The notes under the pieces are model-generated. The model made no database searches. It saw only the letters and a list, made by a program, of their open reading frames with translations, and was not told the origin of the DNA. A DNA stretch of 64,000 nt from Haloterrigena sp. H1 (GTDB taxonomy: Archaea > Halobacteriota > Halobacteria > Halobacteriales > Natrialbaceae): assembly GCF_005938085.1 (NCBI RefSeq), contig NZ_SMZK01000001.1, positions 2,108,001 through 2,172,000 of the forward strand. Direction: 5' to 3'. Shown piece after piece: positions 26,497 through 33,480 of this stretch; within the stretch, counting starts at the first letter, position 1, and every line of letters begins with the position of its first letter. Made by a program: the position numbers and the translations under genes.

Positions 26497-26861
26497 CGCA
26501 GATCACCCTCGTGCATCGCGGCGAAGATCTCTGTGACATCGAGGTGGGCCGGGCGGTCTGTCCGGCCTCTGACCGAGTCAACGTACGCGATCCATCTGTC
26601 GCGGTCTTCGTCTCGCTCGAGTTCTTCGATATGATCGGCTTCGCCGCGGACACGAAACCAGTACACTCCCGCATTCTCGGGAAGAAAGCTCTCAGCGCGG
26701 TCTGGCGTCACATAGACAGTGTTCGTGGCCTCATCAACGTGATGATGGAAGCCTTCGCTGTCTTTCCCGAGGTAACCGTAGTAGCTTCCTGATTGCTCGA
26801 GGACGATGTTGTCCTGCTGTGCATCCGAAATCGTTTCGTTTGAGGTAGTCGTAGTTGACAT
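26493..26861 (-). CDS. Hypothetical 122-aa protein, cassette A (first gene)
   Basis: The frame starts at ATG 26861 (MSTTTTSNETISDAQQDNIV). The core reads GSYYGYLGKDSEGFHHHVDE, then NTVYVTPDRAESF and AGVYWFRVRGEADHIEELER, ending LDVTEIFAAMHEGDLR. The fold looks beta-rich; I recognise no family. It leads four overlapping genes and is preceded by a palindrome that abuts its start codon. A degraded copy of its C-terminal end lies near 57350-57425, so the gene has had other copies near aglB. Confidence 0.68.
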   Translation of the reverse strand: MSTTTTSNETISDAQQDNIVLEQSGSYYGYLGKDSEGFHHHVDEATNTVYVTPDRAESFLPENAGVYWFRVRGEADHIEELERDEDRDRWIAYVDSVRGRTDRPAHLDVTEIFAAMHEGDLR

Positions 26862-26904
26862 TGCCTTGTCTCAAGGCACGGTCGGCGGCGGTGGAGCGCC
26901 GCCG
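26862..26904 (-). promoter_or_regulatory. Structured leader of cassette A: start-abutting palindrome plus GC hairpin
   Basis: TGCCTTG-tct-CAAGGCA (26862-26878) directly touches the start codon (26859-26861). Four bases further upstream is the hairpin CGGCGGCG-loop-CGCCGCCG (26883-26904). The same order and spacing occur in cassette B (29795-29843) with different sequence. Such an arrangement could hide the start region or be a protein-binding site. Confidence 0.5.
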
Positions 26905-26948
26905 GCACAGACGTTTCATCTGACCGTATCCCGTGCTTCAACCTACTC

Positions 26949-28010
26949 GAGCCTGTCATAGAATCCATCTCATAGCTTCTCACAGCCCGGATTGTTTCCT
27001 CGCTCGTAGTTGGTGATCGCCACGACGAGTCGGAGACACAGCGCAAGGAACACTTCTGTCCGTGCGTGGACGCGGCCTCGGGCGCGGACGTGCCCGAGGC
27101 CGCAGTCCTTGACTGCGTCGTTGGTTCGTTCGACTCCTGTCCGGTTGTTGTACGTCTCCTCCAAGATGGACTGTTTCAGCTGCACGTCCTCGCTGTGTTC
27201 CTCGATTCGGTCTTCGACCCTGTACTCGATGTCTATCGGGTCGTCAGTGTTTCGCGGATTGTATGGAGCGATTGGCACGACCCCTGCGGCCAGCAGGTGG
27301 TCGTGCCAATCGAGGATGTCGTAGGCGCTGTCTCCCAGCATCCAGACCGGTGTATCGACGGCGAGCGCGTCACGTGTGACGCGCATCGCCGTCTCCTGAT
27401 CCGCTTGTTTGGCCTGTGTGAACTCCGCTGCTATCGGGATCTTTGAACCGGTTGAAACGATCGTACAGCCGAAGCCGTAGTAGTATTCTTCAGCTGTTGG
27501 ATCATAATTCCACGAGGCAGCGTCGTTGTGTTGGATCGCTTCAACGTGGGTCGAATCGATGGAGTACGTGGAGTCGAGCAGGCCGCGGGCAGCGGCCTGC
27601 TGGACGAGTCTGTCGAAGACATCGTCAATAACGTGTTCGAGGTCGGTGAGAAAGCGATCAACCGTATCTCTGGATGGCGGTTTGTCGAGTCCGCAGTAGT
27701 ACCAGACAAGGCCGTTCTGAAGTTCTCGTGTAACCGGACGCGTGCCGTAGACATCCTCGTAGTAGCAGTGCAAAAAGCCGCGAAAGAGATCAGGTGGCTC
27801 GTGAACTCGTGTTCGCCCCCGCTTCGAGGGGGCGAACACGTCGTATTCCAGTAGAAACTCGAACTCAAGATGGTCGAACAGCGGTACCGTCTCGGTAGCC
27901 GCGACATTCAAGAAGTCGTCTACCGAAGCTACGTCTTGCAGGGCTGTGCTGGTGTTGGACACACTTCGCGCACCCTGCCGCTTCGTACGTGACGCTTTCT
28001 ATGACAGGCT
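26949..28010 (-). mobile_element. IS5-superfamily element inserted in the cassette A leader
   Basis: The ends are AGCCTGTCATAGA on both sides (right end read reversed), with CTACTC repeated just outside each end (26943-26948 and 28011-28016). It carries one intact transposase (26970-27962). It lies between the cassette A operon and its divergent regulator at 28098. Confidence 0.85.
26970..27962 (-). CDS. IS5-superfamily DDE transposase
   Basis: The protein has 330 aa. Catalytic residues: Asp in STYSIDSTHVEAI (about residue 138), Asp in VWMLGDSAYDILDW (about 208) and Glu in NNRTGVERTNDAVKD (about 281). It is complete and possibly active. Its coding sequence has very strong stem-loops: 27072-27103 (12-bp arms), 27275-27308 and 27808-27840 (13-bp arms). 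A truncated near-identical copy lies at 6449. Confidence 0.88.
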   Translation of the reverse strand: MSNTSTALQDVASVDDFLNVAATETVPLFDHLEFEFLLEYDVFAPSKRGRTRVHEPPDLFRGFLHCYYEDVYGTRPVTRELQNGLVWYYCGLDKPPSRDTVDRFLTDLEHVIDDVFDRLVQQAAARGLLDSTYSIDSTHVEAIQHNDAASWNYDPTAEEYYYGFGCTIVSTGSKIPIAAEFTQAKQADQETAMRVTRDALAVDTPVWMLGDSAYDILDWHDHLLAAGVVPIAPYNPRNTDDPIDIEYRVEDRIEEHSEDVQLKQSILEETYNNRTGVERTNDAVKDCGLGHVRARGRVHARTEVFLALCLRLVVAITNYERGNNPGCEKL

Positions 28011-28038
28011 CTACTCTACAATCTTGAACTACATAGCA

Positions 28039-28068
28039 CTTACGCAGTAAGTTTATAGAAAGTTCTAT
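28039..28068. promoter_or_regulatory. Two palindromic operators upstream of regulator A
   Basis: CTTAC-gca-GTAAG (28039-28051) and ATAGAA-ag-TTCTAT (28055-28068) lie side by side. They overlap an AT-rich TATA-like stretch readable on both strands (gtttata; CTATAAAC). They are good candidates for binding sites of the winged-helix protein encoded just downstream, controlling both it and the divergent operon. Confidence 0.5.
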
Positions 28069-28097
28069 GTATGCGTGAAACGATCACGCTGATAGTC

Positions 28098-28343
28098 ATG
28101 GGTATACAAACATTTGATATGGTTGAGTTGGACGACCGAGATCGATCTGTACTTGATGTGATGATCGACGGTCGGGCGAATCCATATCTGATTCGTGAGG
28201 AAACGGGATTGGACAAAGGGGATGTGAATACTGTGCTTGTAAGACTCGCTCGATTAGGCTATGTGGAACAGGTAACTCGAGGTCTGTATGAGATCACGGA
28301 CAAAGGGCGCACAGCTGTAAACAAAGCGGACAGCAAAAAATAA
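28098..28343 (+). CDS. Winged-helix regulator A (PhiH1-repressor-like)
   Basis: The protein has about 81 aa from ATG 28098 (MGIQTFDMVELDDRDRSVLD). The winged-helix core is GRANPYLIREETGLDKGDVN (recognition helix), then LVRLARLGYVEQVTRGLYEI (wing). I prefer ATG 28098 over ATG 28071 because the TATA-like element at about 28051 would put transcription start near 28080. It resembles haloarchaeal PhiH1-type repressors. A related protein is encoded at 29994. It faces away from the cassette A operon, from which it is now separated by an insertion sequence. Autoregulation through the palindromes is inferred. Confidence 0.8.
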   Translation: MGIQTFDMVELDDRDRSVLDVMIDGRANPYLIREETGLDKGDVNTVLVRLARLGYVEQVTRGLYEITDKGRTAVNKADSKK

Positions 28344-28534
28344 GATTGACATCGATAACCGAGAAGACGCCAGTTTACGAGCCTAGCAGACCATCTTCAC
28401 AGTCATACAGAGATTTCTCTTAATTTCGTCTCATCTGTGGATGCTTTACGAATACTGGTGATTATGACAGCCTCAAGACTGTTGATGAGTGGCTCTGAGC
28501 CCAGCAGACCTTTCCAGAACCACCCCTTCGAGCA

Positions 28535-29257
28535 CTACTGTTGTGAAGGGGTTGTCCGAAGCGCGTCTCGTATTCTTTCGAGGGCTAACTCGAGTCGTTC
28601 AACGTCTCCCGATTCCAGTGCGTACTCGAGTTCGTCGAGATTACAGGTAACTTGTCGTCGAAGGTTCTCGAGTGCGGTTTCGAGTTGCTGCCGCCGTTCC
28701 TGTTCGAACTCCAACTGCATTCTTGCTCGTTCGGCGGCTGATTTCGCCGTTGCTGGGCAGGTTGCCTGATAGCGCGCGCTACCTATGCTCATTACGCAGT
28801 TCATCTGCTCGAGTTGCGACATGGTCATTCGAACCTCTTCGTCCGACAGATCGAGATTGCGACAGAGAAAACGGAGTGAGTGTTCTTTCTCTTTCAGCAT
28901 GCGAAGGATGGTGAGCGCATTGTCCCGCCCGGTTTCTTTGAACTGTCGTTCAACGTGTGCCCCCTCGATATGACTGTGGCACGTCCCACAGACGGTAACG
29001 AGATTGAGGTCGACACGTGCATCCGCTTTGGGCAGATATTTTCCAGGAACGATGTGATGCGTCTCCATCACCAGTGGGTGATATTCGTAGTTTCCGTTGT
29101 GATCGCCACAGCGTTGACAGATATTCTGGTCTCGTTCCTTGACCTTCTTCGAGCGCTTTGTCCACCCGTATCCACGCTTCGTCGGATCGTCGAACTCCAC
29201 AGCATCGTCCCTACGGGATTGTTCAGCAAACTCTGGTAGCTCCGAGAACGGACTCAT
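28535..29257 (-). CDS. HNH endonuclease-domain protein, cassette B (last gene)
   Basis: The protein has 240 aa. An HNH domain spans about residues 30-105: VKERDQNICQRCGDHNG, then METHHIVPGKYLPKAD and NLVTVCGTCHSHIEG, with CxxC...HH...CxxC zinc ligands and the catalytic His pair. A winged-helix-like part follows (SDEEVRMTMSQLEQMNCVMS), then a coiled coil (ERARMQLEFEQERRQQLETA onward). HNH plus DNA-binding plus coiled coil suggests a site-specific nuclease of a mobile or defensive unit. Its start overlaps the stop of 29254-29655 as ATGA, so it is translationally coupled. Confidence 0.85.
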   Translation of the reverse strand: MSPFSELPEFAEQSRRDDAVEFDDPTKRGYGWTKRSKKVKERDQNICQRCGDHNGNYEYHPLVMETHHIVPGKYLPKADARVDLNLVTVCGTCHSHIEGAHVERQFKETGRDNALTILRMLKEKEHSLRFLCRNLDLSDEEVRMTMSQLEQMNCVMSIGSARYQATCPATAKSAAERARMQLEFEQERRQQLETALENLRRQVTCNLDELEYALESGDVERLELALERIRDALRTTPSQQ

Positions 29258-29655
29258 GGTGCTGATCCCTCCTCTGGCGGGCTAAACGCTCGAGTTGCGA
29301 GTTCGGTCAAACAGAGTTGGTGCTTCCGTGGTGTAGGAAATGCGATCGTCCCGAGACGACCACCAACGAGCACTTCCGTTATACCAAGCGTGGGTGAACT
29401 GATCTTGTCAGGTGCACAGTCACGGCAGTACACCCGTGGAACGTCCCACTGTACGGAGTCAGCACACCGGCAGGCGTACGCGAACACGATGTCGGTCTCA
29501 TGTAGCGCTATCCCACATCCGATACAAAGAGTGGTGTTTGATTTGGAGTCGACAGGGTGACCCTGTAGAACCTGTTTCGGCGTCGAAATAATGGATCGAC
29601 TATCTTCACACGTTGAGCGTGTTTTGGCGAAAGAAGAATGATTGTCAGCGGTCAT
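29254..29655 (-). CDS. Hypothetical cysteine-rich protein, cassette B
   Basis: The protein has about 133 aa from ATG 29655 (MTADNHSSFAKTRSTCEDS). The middle has zinc-ligand-like cysteines: TTLCIGCGIALHE, then YACRCADS and VYCRDCAPDK. The C-terminal third (LGITEVLVGGRLGTIAFP) is not cysteine-rich. It overlaps the preceding gene by 11 bases and the HNH gene by 4, so it belongs to the same operon. A zinc-binding partner of the HNH protein is plausible but unproven. Confidence 0.65.
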   Translation of the reverse strand: MTADNHSSFAKTRSTCEDSRSIISTPKQVLQGHPVDSKSNTTLCIGCGIALHETDIVFAYACRCADSVQWDVPRVYCRDCAPDKISSPTLGITEVLVGGRLGTIAFPTPRKHQLCLTELATRAFSPPEEGSAP

Positions 29656-29794
29656 TCTCACTACTCACCTCGATAGACGACGGTTCAAAATATGTAAAAC
29701 AGGATAGTCGATCACCAGTTGGACTATCACACCAGCTGTGATCGCATTGTTTGTTGTCGGTACGTTTTAATAGGGTAGTAGTCGAATTTGTCAT
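29645..29794 (-). CDS. 49-aa protein, cassette B (first main gene)
   Basis: From ATG 29794 it reads MTNSTTTLLKRTDNKQCDHS then WCDSPTGDRLSCFTYFEPSS. Three cysteines and a histidine suggest a small metal-binding fold. I chose this start over GTG 29893 for two reasons: a perfect palindrome abuts the ATG exactly as in cassette A, and a short upstream frame ends in an ATGA overlap with it. Its stop overlaps the next gene. Confidence 0.55.
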   Translation of the reverse strand: MTNSTTTLLKRTDNKQCDHSWCDSPTGDRLSCFTYFEPSSIEVSSENDR

Positions 29795-29862
29795 TGCTTC
29801 TCGTCCCTCAGAGAAGCACGGGCCGGTGTACCAGCACCGGGCCGCAGAGTTTCTGCAGCCAT
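29791..29862 (-). CDS. Possible 23-aa leader peptide (upstream frame) of cassette B
   Basis: ATG 29862 opens MAAETLRPGAGTPARASLRD..., and its TGA overlaps the first main start codon as ATGA. The frame spans both leader hairpins, so its translation would unfold them and could couple or regulate the downstream gene. Evidence is positional only. Confidence 0.35.
   Translation of the reverse strand: MAAETLRPGAGTPARASLRDEKQ
29795..29843 (-). promoter_or_regulatory. Structured leader of cassette B: start-abutting palindrome plus GC hairpin
   Basis: TGCTTCTC...GAGAAGCA (29795-29818, perfect 8-bp arms, 8-nt loop) touches the start codon at 29792-29794. Two bases upstream of it is GGCCGGTG...CACCGGGCC (29821-29843), a GC-rich hairpin with one bulge. 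The layout is the same as in cassette A. Confidence 0.5.
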
Positions 29863-29902
29863 TGTGCTTCTCATCTAGGTCTACTTCGGCCACCTACTTA
29901 AT

Positions 29903-29953
29903 ATTTTGCTAAGCAAAATGCTTGGCTGTGTCCTATGCTACCTTCTTAGCATA
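29903..29953. promoter_or_regulatory. Two palindromic operators between cassette B and regulator B
   Basis: ATTTTGCTAAGCAAAAT (29903-29919, perfect around a central A) and TATGCTA...TAGCATA (29934-29940 and 29947-29953) share a TGCTA half-site. They sit in the divergent promoter region. The TATA-like AAATATTAAG faces the operon and a TATTAT-type stretch near 29960 faces the regulator. Confidence 0.55.
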
Positions 29954-29993
29954 AGATGTAGTATTATGTTCTGTGATGCACGAGACGCTAATA

Positions 29994-30236
29994 ATGGTTA
30001 ATCAGAATTACGAGCCGAATGAACGAGAAGAAATCATTCTCGAACTCTTTAAAGAAGGCAAAGAATCCGGTGTGCCGTGGGGACGCGCGAATCCTCAGTT
30101 CTTTCGTGAACGAACAGATCTCGAAAAGGGACAAGTTGAGTACGCATTAAGAAATCTCACCACCGCTGGATGGATACGGCGATTAAACAAAGGGGGATTA
30201 TATGAATTCGTTGAGGATCCACGCGACGAGAAGTAA
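29994..30236 (+). CDS. Winged-helix regulator B (PhiH1-repressor-like)
   Basis: The protein has about 80 aa from ATG 29994 (MVNQNYEPNEREEIILELF); in-frame starts at 29973 (GTG) and 29976 (ATG) exist. The core is WGRANPQFFRERTDLEKGQV, then RNLTTAGWIRRLNKGGLYEF. It shares the GRANP, R-E-x-T-x-L-x-K-G-x-V and GLYE positions with regulator A, so the two are paralogues. It is divergent from the HNH operon and probably represses both itself and the operon through the palindromes between them. Confidence 0.8.
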   Translation: MVNQNYEPNEREEIILELFKEGKESGVPWGRANPQFFRERTDLEKGQVEYALRNLTTAGWIRRLNKGGLYEFVEDPRDEK

Positions 30237-30371
30237 ACTACCCCCTATTCACTTGCTTGCCCTCACTCCGTGAGGAGACTTCCTGCCTCGAGAATGTTTC
30301 AGGCTGCATGCCGCCCTATCCGCCGTGAAGTTGAAAATGACAACTTGGTGACGGTATAACACACTTTCTCA

Positions 30372-30566
30372 ATGACGGTCGACGACCTCGAGATGCTGCA
30401 GGAATTGCTGAGCAACCGATCTGACGGAGAGACTGCTCTTGAGGCCGTTCTCGCGGCCGACGCTAGTAACGAGAATCTCGCTAATCTCGGAACGGCTATT
30501 CTGACCGCCTTTTCAGATAATGGAACAGCCAGCCATTCGGAAACTATTATGTCGGCTCAGCTATGA
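30372..30566 (+). pseudogene. 5' remnant of an aglB-like gene
   Basis: MTVDDLEMLQELLSNRSDGE then TALEAVLAADAS is clearly homologous to the first 31 residues of the AglB-like protein at 57535. The match includes a few bases before the ATG (ttct-aatgacgg). Homology fades after about 95 bases and the frame stops at 30566. Nothing of the membrane or catalytic part remains. Confidence 0.7.
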
Positions 30567-30591
30567 GTGAGTTGCTCAGGGGAGATATTAG

Positions 30592-30738
30592 ATGCTCGAG
30601 AAAGAGACAATCGGGAACGATCGTGCGTGGGAAATCTACTGCAATCGCGGAACGATCTGTCCGGGACACGCTGCTGAAATCACTGAACGCCGACAACTGT
30701 GTCGAGAATGGGCTGTTGCCGGTGAGCCACTTAGGTAA
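30592..30738 (+). CDS. Hypothetical 48-aa protein
   Basis: ATG 30592 to TAA 30736-30738: MLEKETIGNDRAWEIYCNRG then TICPGHAAEITERRQLCREW. The composition looks coding and it has three cysteines and a histidine, but there is no family or context support. It may be a remnant. Bases 30739-31013 show no other gene. Confidence 0.25.
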   Translation: MLEKETIGNDRAWEIYCNRGTICPGHAAEITERRQLCREWAVAGEPLR

Positions 30739-31013
30739 CCGAGGACACCGCACCTAGGAAGTGGTGGAGTCGAGATGTGACTACAAGTACGATCGGCTGA
30801 GCCTTAAGCAGGTACTCTCTGTCTCGAAGCCAGGAGGAGTCGAGCGCCTCAAGATCGACGAGTTGCGTGTCCTACAGCCACGTTACCTATAGTCATAGCT
30901 ACACTGGTAGCCGAACAGAGGCCATCGAACAGCGTGTTCTCCAGCGGTAGGAGGCTTGGGCCGACACCGCCGCGTGACGGAGAAGTAGCGGGGATGGCGC
31001 GGCTCTACTGGCG

Positions 31014-31130
31014 TCAGCAGAAGCTGCCACAGGCCAGACAGACGGCTGGCAACCACGGTTTGTCGGTGTGGATCGTGTCGTGGCGCTCGCAGCTGGGACA
31101 CGTCTGCTCTGTTGGATGCCGGTTGGACAT
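31014..31130 (-). CDS. 38-aa double-CxxC zinc-finger microprotein
   Basis: The frame starts at ATG 31130 (MSNRHPTEQTCPSCERHDTI), continues to AVCLACGSFC and ends at TGA 31014. Two CxxC pairs (CPSC and CLAC) about 20 residues apart form a compact zinc ribbon. Haloarchaea encode many such CPxCG-like microproteins, several with phenotypes in Haloferax. It is monocistronic here. Too short for usual gene callers, but the cysteine pattern is strong. Confidence 0.55.
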   Translation of the reverse strand: MSNRHPTEQTCPSCERHDTIHTDKPWLPAVCLACGSFC

Positions 31131-31317
31131 GTGTTAGAAACTAGTCGTTTGCCCGATGTATATGTGGGTTGCTATGTTGTCAGTGAAGTGCTATATAGGC
31201 CTCCTATGGCGCGGGACCGGCCGACACAGCGGGACGTGATGGCGGCTCCCGGCACCAGCGGGCCCGCCGGGAACAGAAGACATTTGGCCCCGCTAGCGCA
31301 TCTCCACGAGAAGGACT

Positions 31318-31971
31318 ATGTCGGATCCGCACGGGCATCGCAGTCGCGTGCTTGCCGGCGTCGTGCTCGTCGGACTCCTGATCACGTGTTCGGTCTGGGC
31401 GGGTGCGACGGTCGGCGACCTGACGGAGAGCGCGTATTCAGACCAGGCCGACGTGAGGTCGGAACCAGCAGCGTACGTGGGCGACCAGGTCGTTCTCGGC
31501 GGCATCGTCGTCGCTGCCGACCCTGTCGTGATCGCGACGCGGGCCAGCGGCTACGGACGGTTCACGCTCGAGGACGCCGACGCCCGACTCAAAACCGGTA
31601 ACGCGCCGCTCGAGCGGGGGGACCGGGTGACGGCGTTCGGCACCCTTACAACCGAGTCGACCCTCGCCGTCGAGCGCGCGCTGACGCGCGACCCGGCCGA
31701 GACGCGTTACATGCTGGTCGTCTCGGCGCTGGGCGGGCTCTGGGTTGTCGGCCGGTTCGTCCGCCACTGGCGCGTCGACCGGACCACGCTCGCGTTTGTA
31801 CCACGCGAGCGATCGCGTGGTGGCCGCCCCGACGACGACGGCCCCGAGAGGCGTGGCGCACGAGCGCTTGAGGGCCGGGCCGACCACTCGGCCACGACCG
31901 ACGGCCCACGGACCGGCACTCACCGCGACCAGCGCAAGCGCACTAAGGGCGGAGGTGAGCCGCGTGCCTGA
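31318..31971 (+). CDS. Membrane protein with an OB-fold-like domain
   Basis: The protein has about 217 aa. An N-terminal membrane segment (VLAGVVLVGLLITCSVWAGA) is followed by a beta-rich external domain (VGDQVVLGGIVVAADPVVIA to LERGDRVTAFGTLTTESTLA) resembling OB-fold/NfeD-like modules. A second membrane segment (MLVVSALGGLWVVGRFV) and a charged Arg-rich tail complete it. It overlaps the start of the next gene, and the two are probably co-transcribed. Very GC-rich. Function unknown. Confidence 0.65.
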   Translation: MSDPHGHRSRVLAGVVLVGLLITCSVWAGATVGDLTESAYSDQADVRSEPAAYVGDQVVLGGIVVAADPVVIATRASGYGRFTLEDADARLKTGNAPLERGDRVTAFGTLTTESTLAVERALTRDPAETRYMLVVSALGGLWVVGRFVRHWRVDRTTLAFVPRERSRGGRPDDDGPERRGARALEGRADHSATTDGPRTGTHRDQRKRTKGGGEPRA

Positions 31972-32467
31972 CGTCTTGACCCACGTGCTCGTCAGCTACA
32001 CCCTTGGCATGCTGCTCTCGGTTCGCTATGCGTGGCTGCGCCCGGCTCACGTCACGCTCGTCATGGCTGGCGCGCTCGTGCCAGACCTCATGAAGATCCA
32101 GCTGCTGGTGCCGGACGAGTTTGTCGCTTGGGTCCTCGGCGTCCCGTTCACCTGGAGCCCGATCCACACCCTCGTCGGCTCCGCGCTCATCATCGGCCTC
32201 GGTGGGCTCTTCGTGGCGCCGGCCCAGCGTCCCCGCACGGTCGCCCTGCTTGCGGTCGGCGCCGGCTCCCACCATGCCCTCGATCTCCTGTTGGTGACGG
32301 CGTCGGGCGAAGCCTACGCCATTTTCTGGCCGCTGCTCGACTATCGCCCGCCGGCGGGGGACCTCTATCTGAGCAGCGACCGCTGGCCGGCGGTCGTCGC
32401 CGGGGTGAGTGCGCTCTGCGTCTGGCTCGTTGCCCGCCGGCGGGATTCGGACCTGGCGCACGAGTGA
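31964..32467 (+). CDS. YdjM-type membrane-bound metal-dependent hydrolase
   Basis: The protein has about 167 aa from GTG 31964 (or 31955). MPDVLTHVLVSYTLGMLL has the conserved early His, followed by LVPDLMKIQ, TWSPIHTLVGSALI and GSHHALDLLL. These are the His/Asp positions of the DUF457/YdjM family of membrane-embedded hydrolases. There are about four membrane segments. It overlaps the upstream membrane gene by 8 bases. Substrate unknown. Confidence 0.8.
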   Translation: MPDVLTHVLVSYTLGMLLSVRYAWLRPAHVTLVMAGALVPDLMKIQLLVPDEFVAWVLGVPFTWSPIHTLVGSALIIGLGGLFVAPAQRPRTVALLAVGAGSHHALDLLLVTASGEAYAIFWPLLDYRPPAGDLYLSSDRWPAVVAGVSALCVWLVARRRDSDLAHE

Positions 32468-32692
32468 GGCCCGTCTCGTCGCGGCCGGGACTCGAGACGG
32501 CCGCACTGCGCTATTTTAACGTGAGGAGACCCCCACAAGAACCTCGCGAGCCGTGGCCGTGTCGACAGTCCGCCTCGGCGTCGCCGATATGGTGGACGAC
32601 TGGATCCGCCGGCGTCCCTTGGTCTCTCAGCATGCTGGTTCTCACCGCCGAGACGACACGCTGGGCTGACGGCTCTGGAAAATCGGGACTCG

Positions 32693-33019
32693 CTACGGTC
32701 CCGTGTCGACGAGTTCTGCTTCGCCGTGGGTCTCGTCAACGGCGGTGACTCGGACTGTGGCTTCGATTGCCGCAGTATCCGCCTCGAGAAAGAGGACGAA
32801 CCCACTCTCCGTTTTACAGACGAGCGTACCGTCGGCTTGCTCGTCGACGATGTCGACGGTGACTTCGTCACCGGGATCTGGTTTCCCGCCGAGGGATTCG
32901 CCACATCGCCAACAGGCAGTGTCGTATGCTGTACTCCCTTCGGGGGCGTTGTTTGCCCCGCAGCGAGGCGTCTCACATTTGATGAACGAGTCGTGCGTTC
33001 TCGGCTGGTAGCGTCCCAC
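32693..33019 (-). CDS. Zinc-ribbon plus TRAM-domain protein
   Basis: The protein has about 108 aa. The N-terminal zinc ribbon has KCETPRCGANN and DTACWRCGESL. A TRAM-type OB fold follows (DPGDEVTVDIVDEQADGTLV to RVTAVDETHGEAELVDTG), the RNA-binding module common in archaeal small proteins. No ATG fits; GTG 33019 (MGRYQPRTHDSFIK) is my best start. The open frame continues upstream to 33442 without coding character, so the true 5' end may be altered. Confidence 0.6.
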   Translation of the reverse strand: MGRYQPRTHDSFIKCETPRCGANNAPEGSTAYDTACWRCGESLGGKPDPGDEVTVDIVDEQADGTLVCKTESGFVLFLEADTAAIEATVRVTAVDETHGEAELVDTGP

Positions 33020-33480
33020 ACCGCCTCGACGCGACGGTTCACTAAAAACGTGCTGCCGGGCCAGCGACGCGGGCGTCGCGTGACCGGCAATGGCGGCGCT
33101 TGGGCCTTGGTCGCCGACCAGCGGCACCAACCTCTGGAGAGTGGTGACAGTCGGCCGCTTCCAGCCCCACCGCCAGCAGCGCAAGAGGCTTGTATCCTGT
33201 TCTGTTCCCGTCCGTCGTCGGTCACCAGCGGTTTCGGTGGCCGTCCAGCGACACCATCTCGACCGTGCTGCCGCTGGTCTTGGCGATCGAGCGGGTCTGC
33301 GAGCACCGTCACCAGCCCAGTGCTGGACCGCGCTCCATCTCCCGGTGCACTTGGCTCGCTGTCCCCGCTCATCGACTGGGATACCCGGGGCCGTTGGCCC
33401 GGCGCTCGACGCCGAGACCCACGAGGCTGTCAAGGCAGACATCGACGAATTGAGCCGCGGGACGCTGTCGCGACTTGACG
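33020..33480. other. Stretch with degraded coding traces
   Basis: No clear gene is visible. Just before the VapC remnant a plus-strand frame ends LDAETHEAVKADIDELSRGT then LSRLDDETL and a stop at 33494, overlapping the VapC start. This is where an antitoxin would be expected, but the upstream part is not recognisable and no start is evident. Confidence 0.35.

Noticed and set aside
25234..30236. Provirus or integrative element around the HNH gene
   Set aside because: HNH and PhiH1-like regulators suggest it, but there is no integrase, terminase, capsid or att-type repeat in the window.
32365..33372. Long minus-strand frame of 335 codons
   Set aside because: Low-complexity Arg/Ser/Pro composition and overlap with the YdjM-type and TRAM genes. 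It is a typical GC-rich shadow frame.
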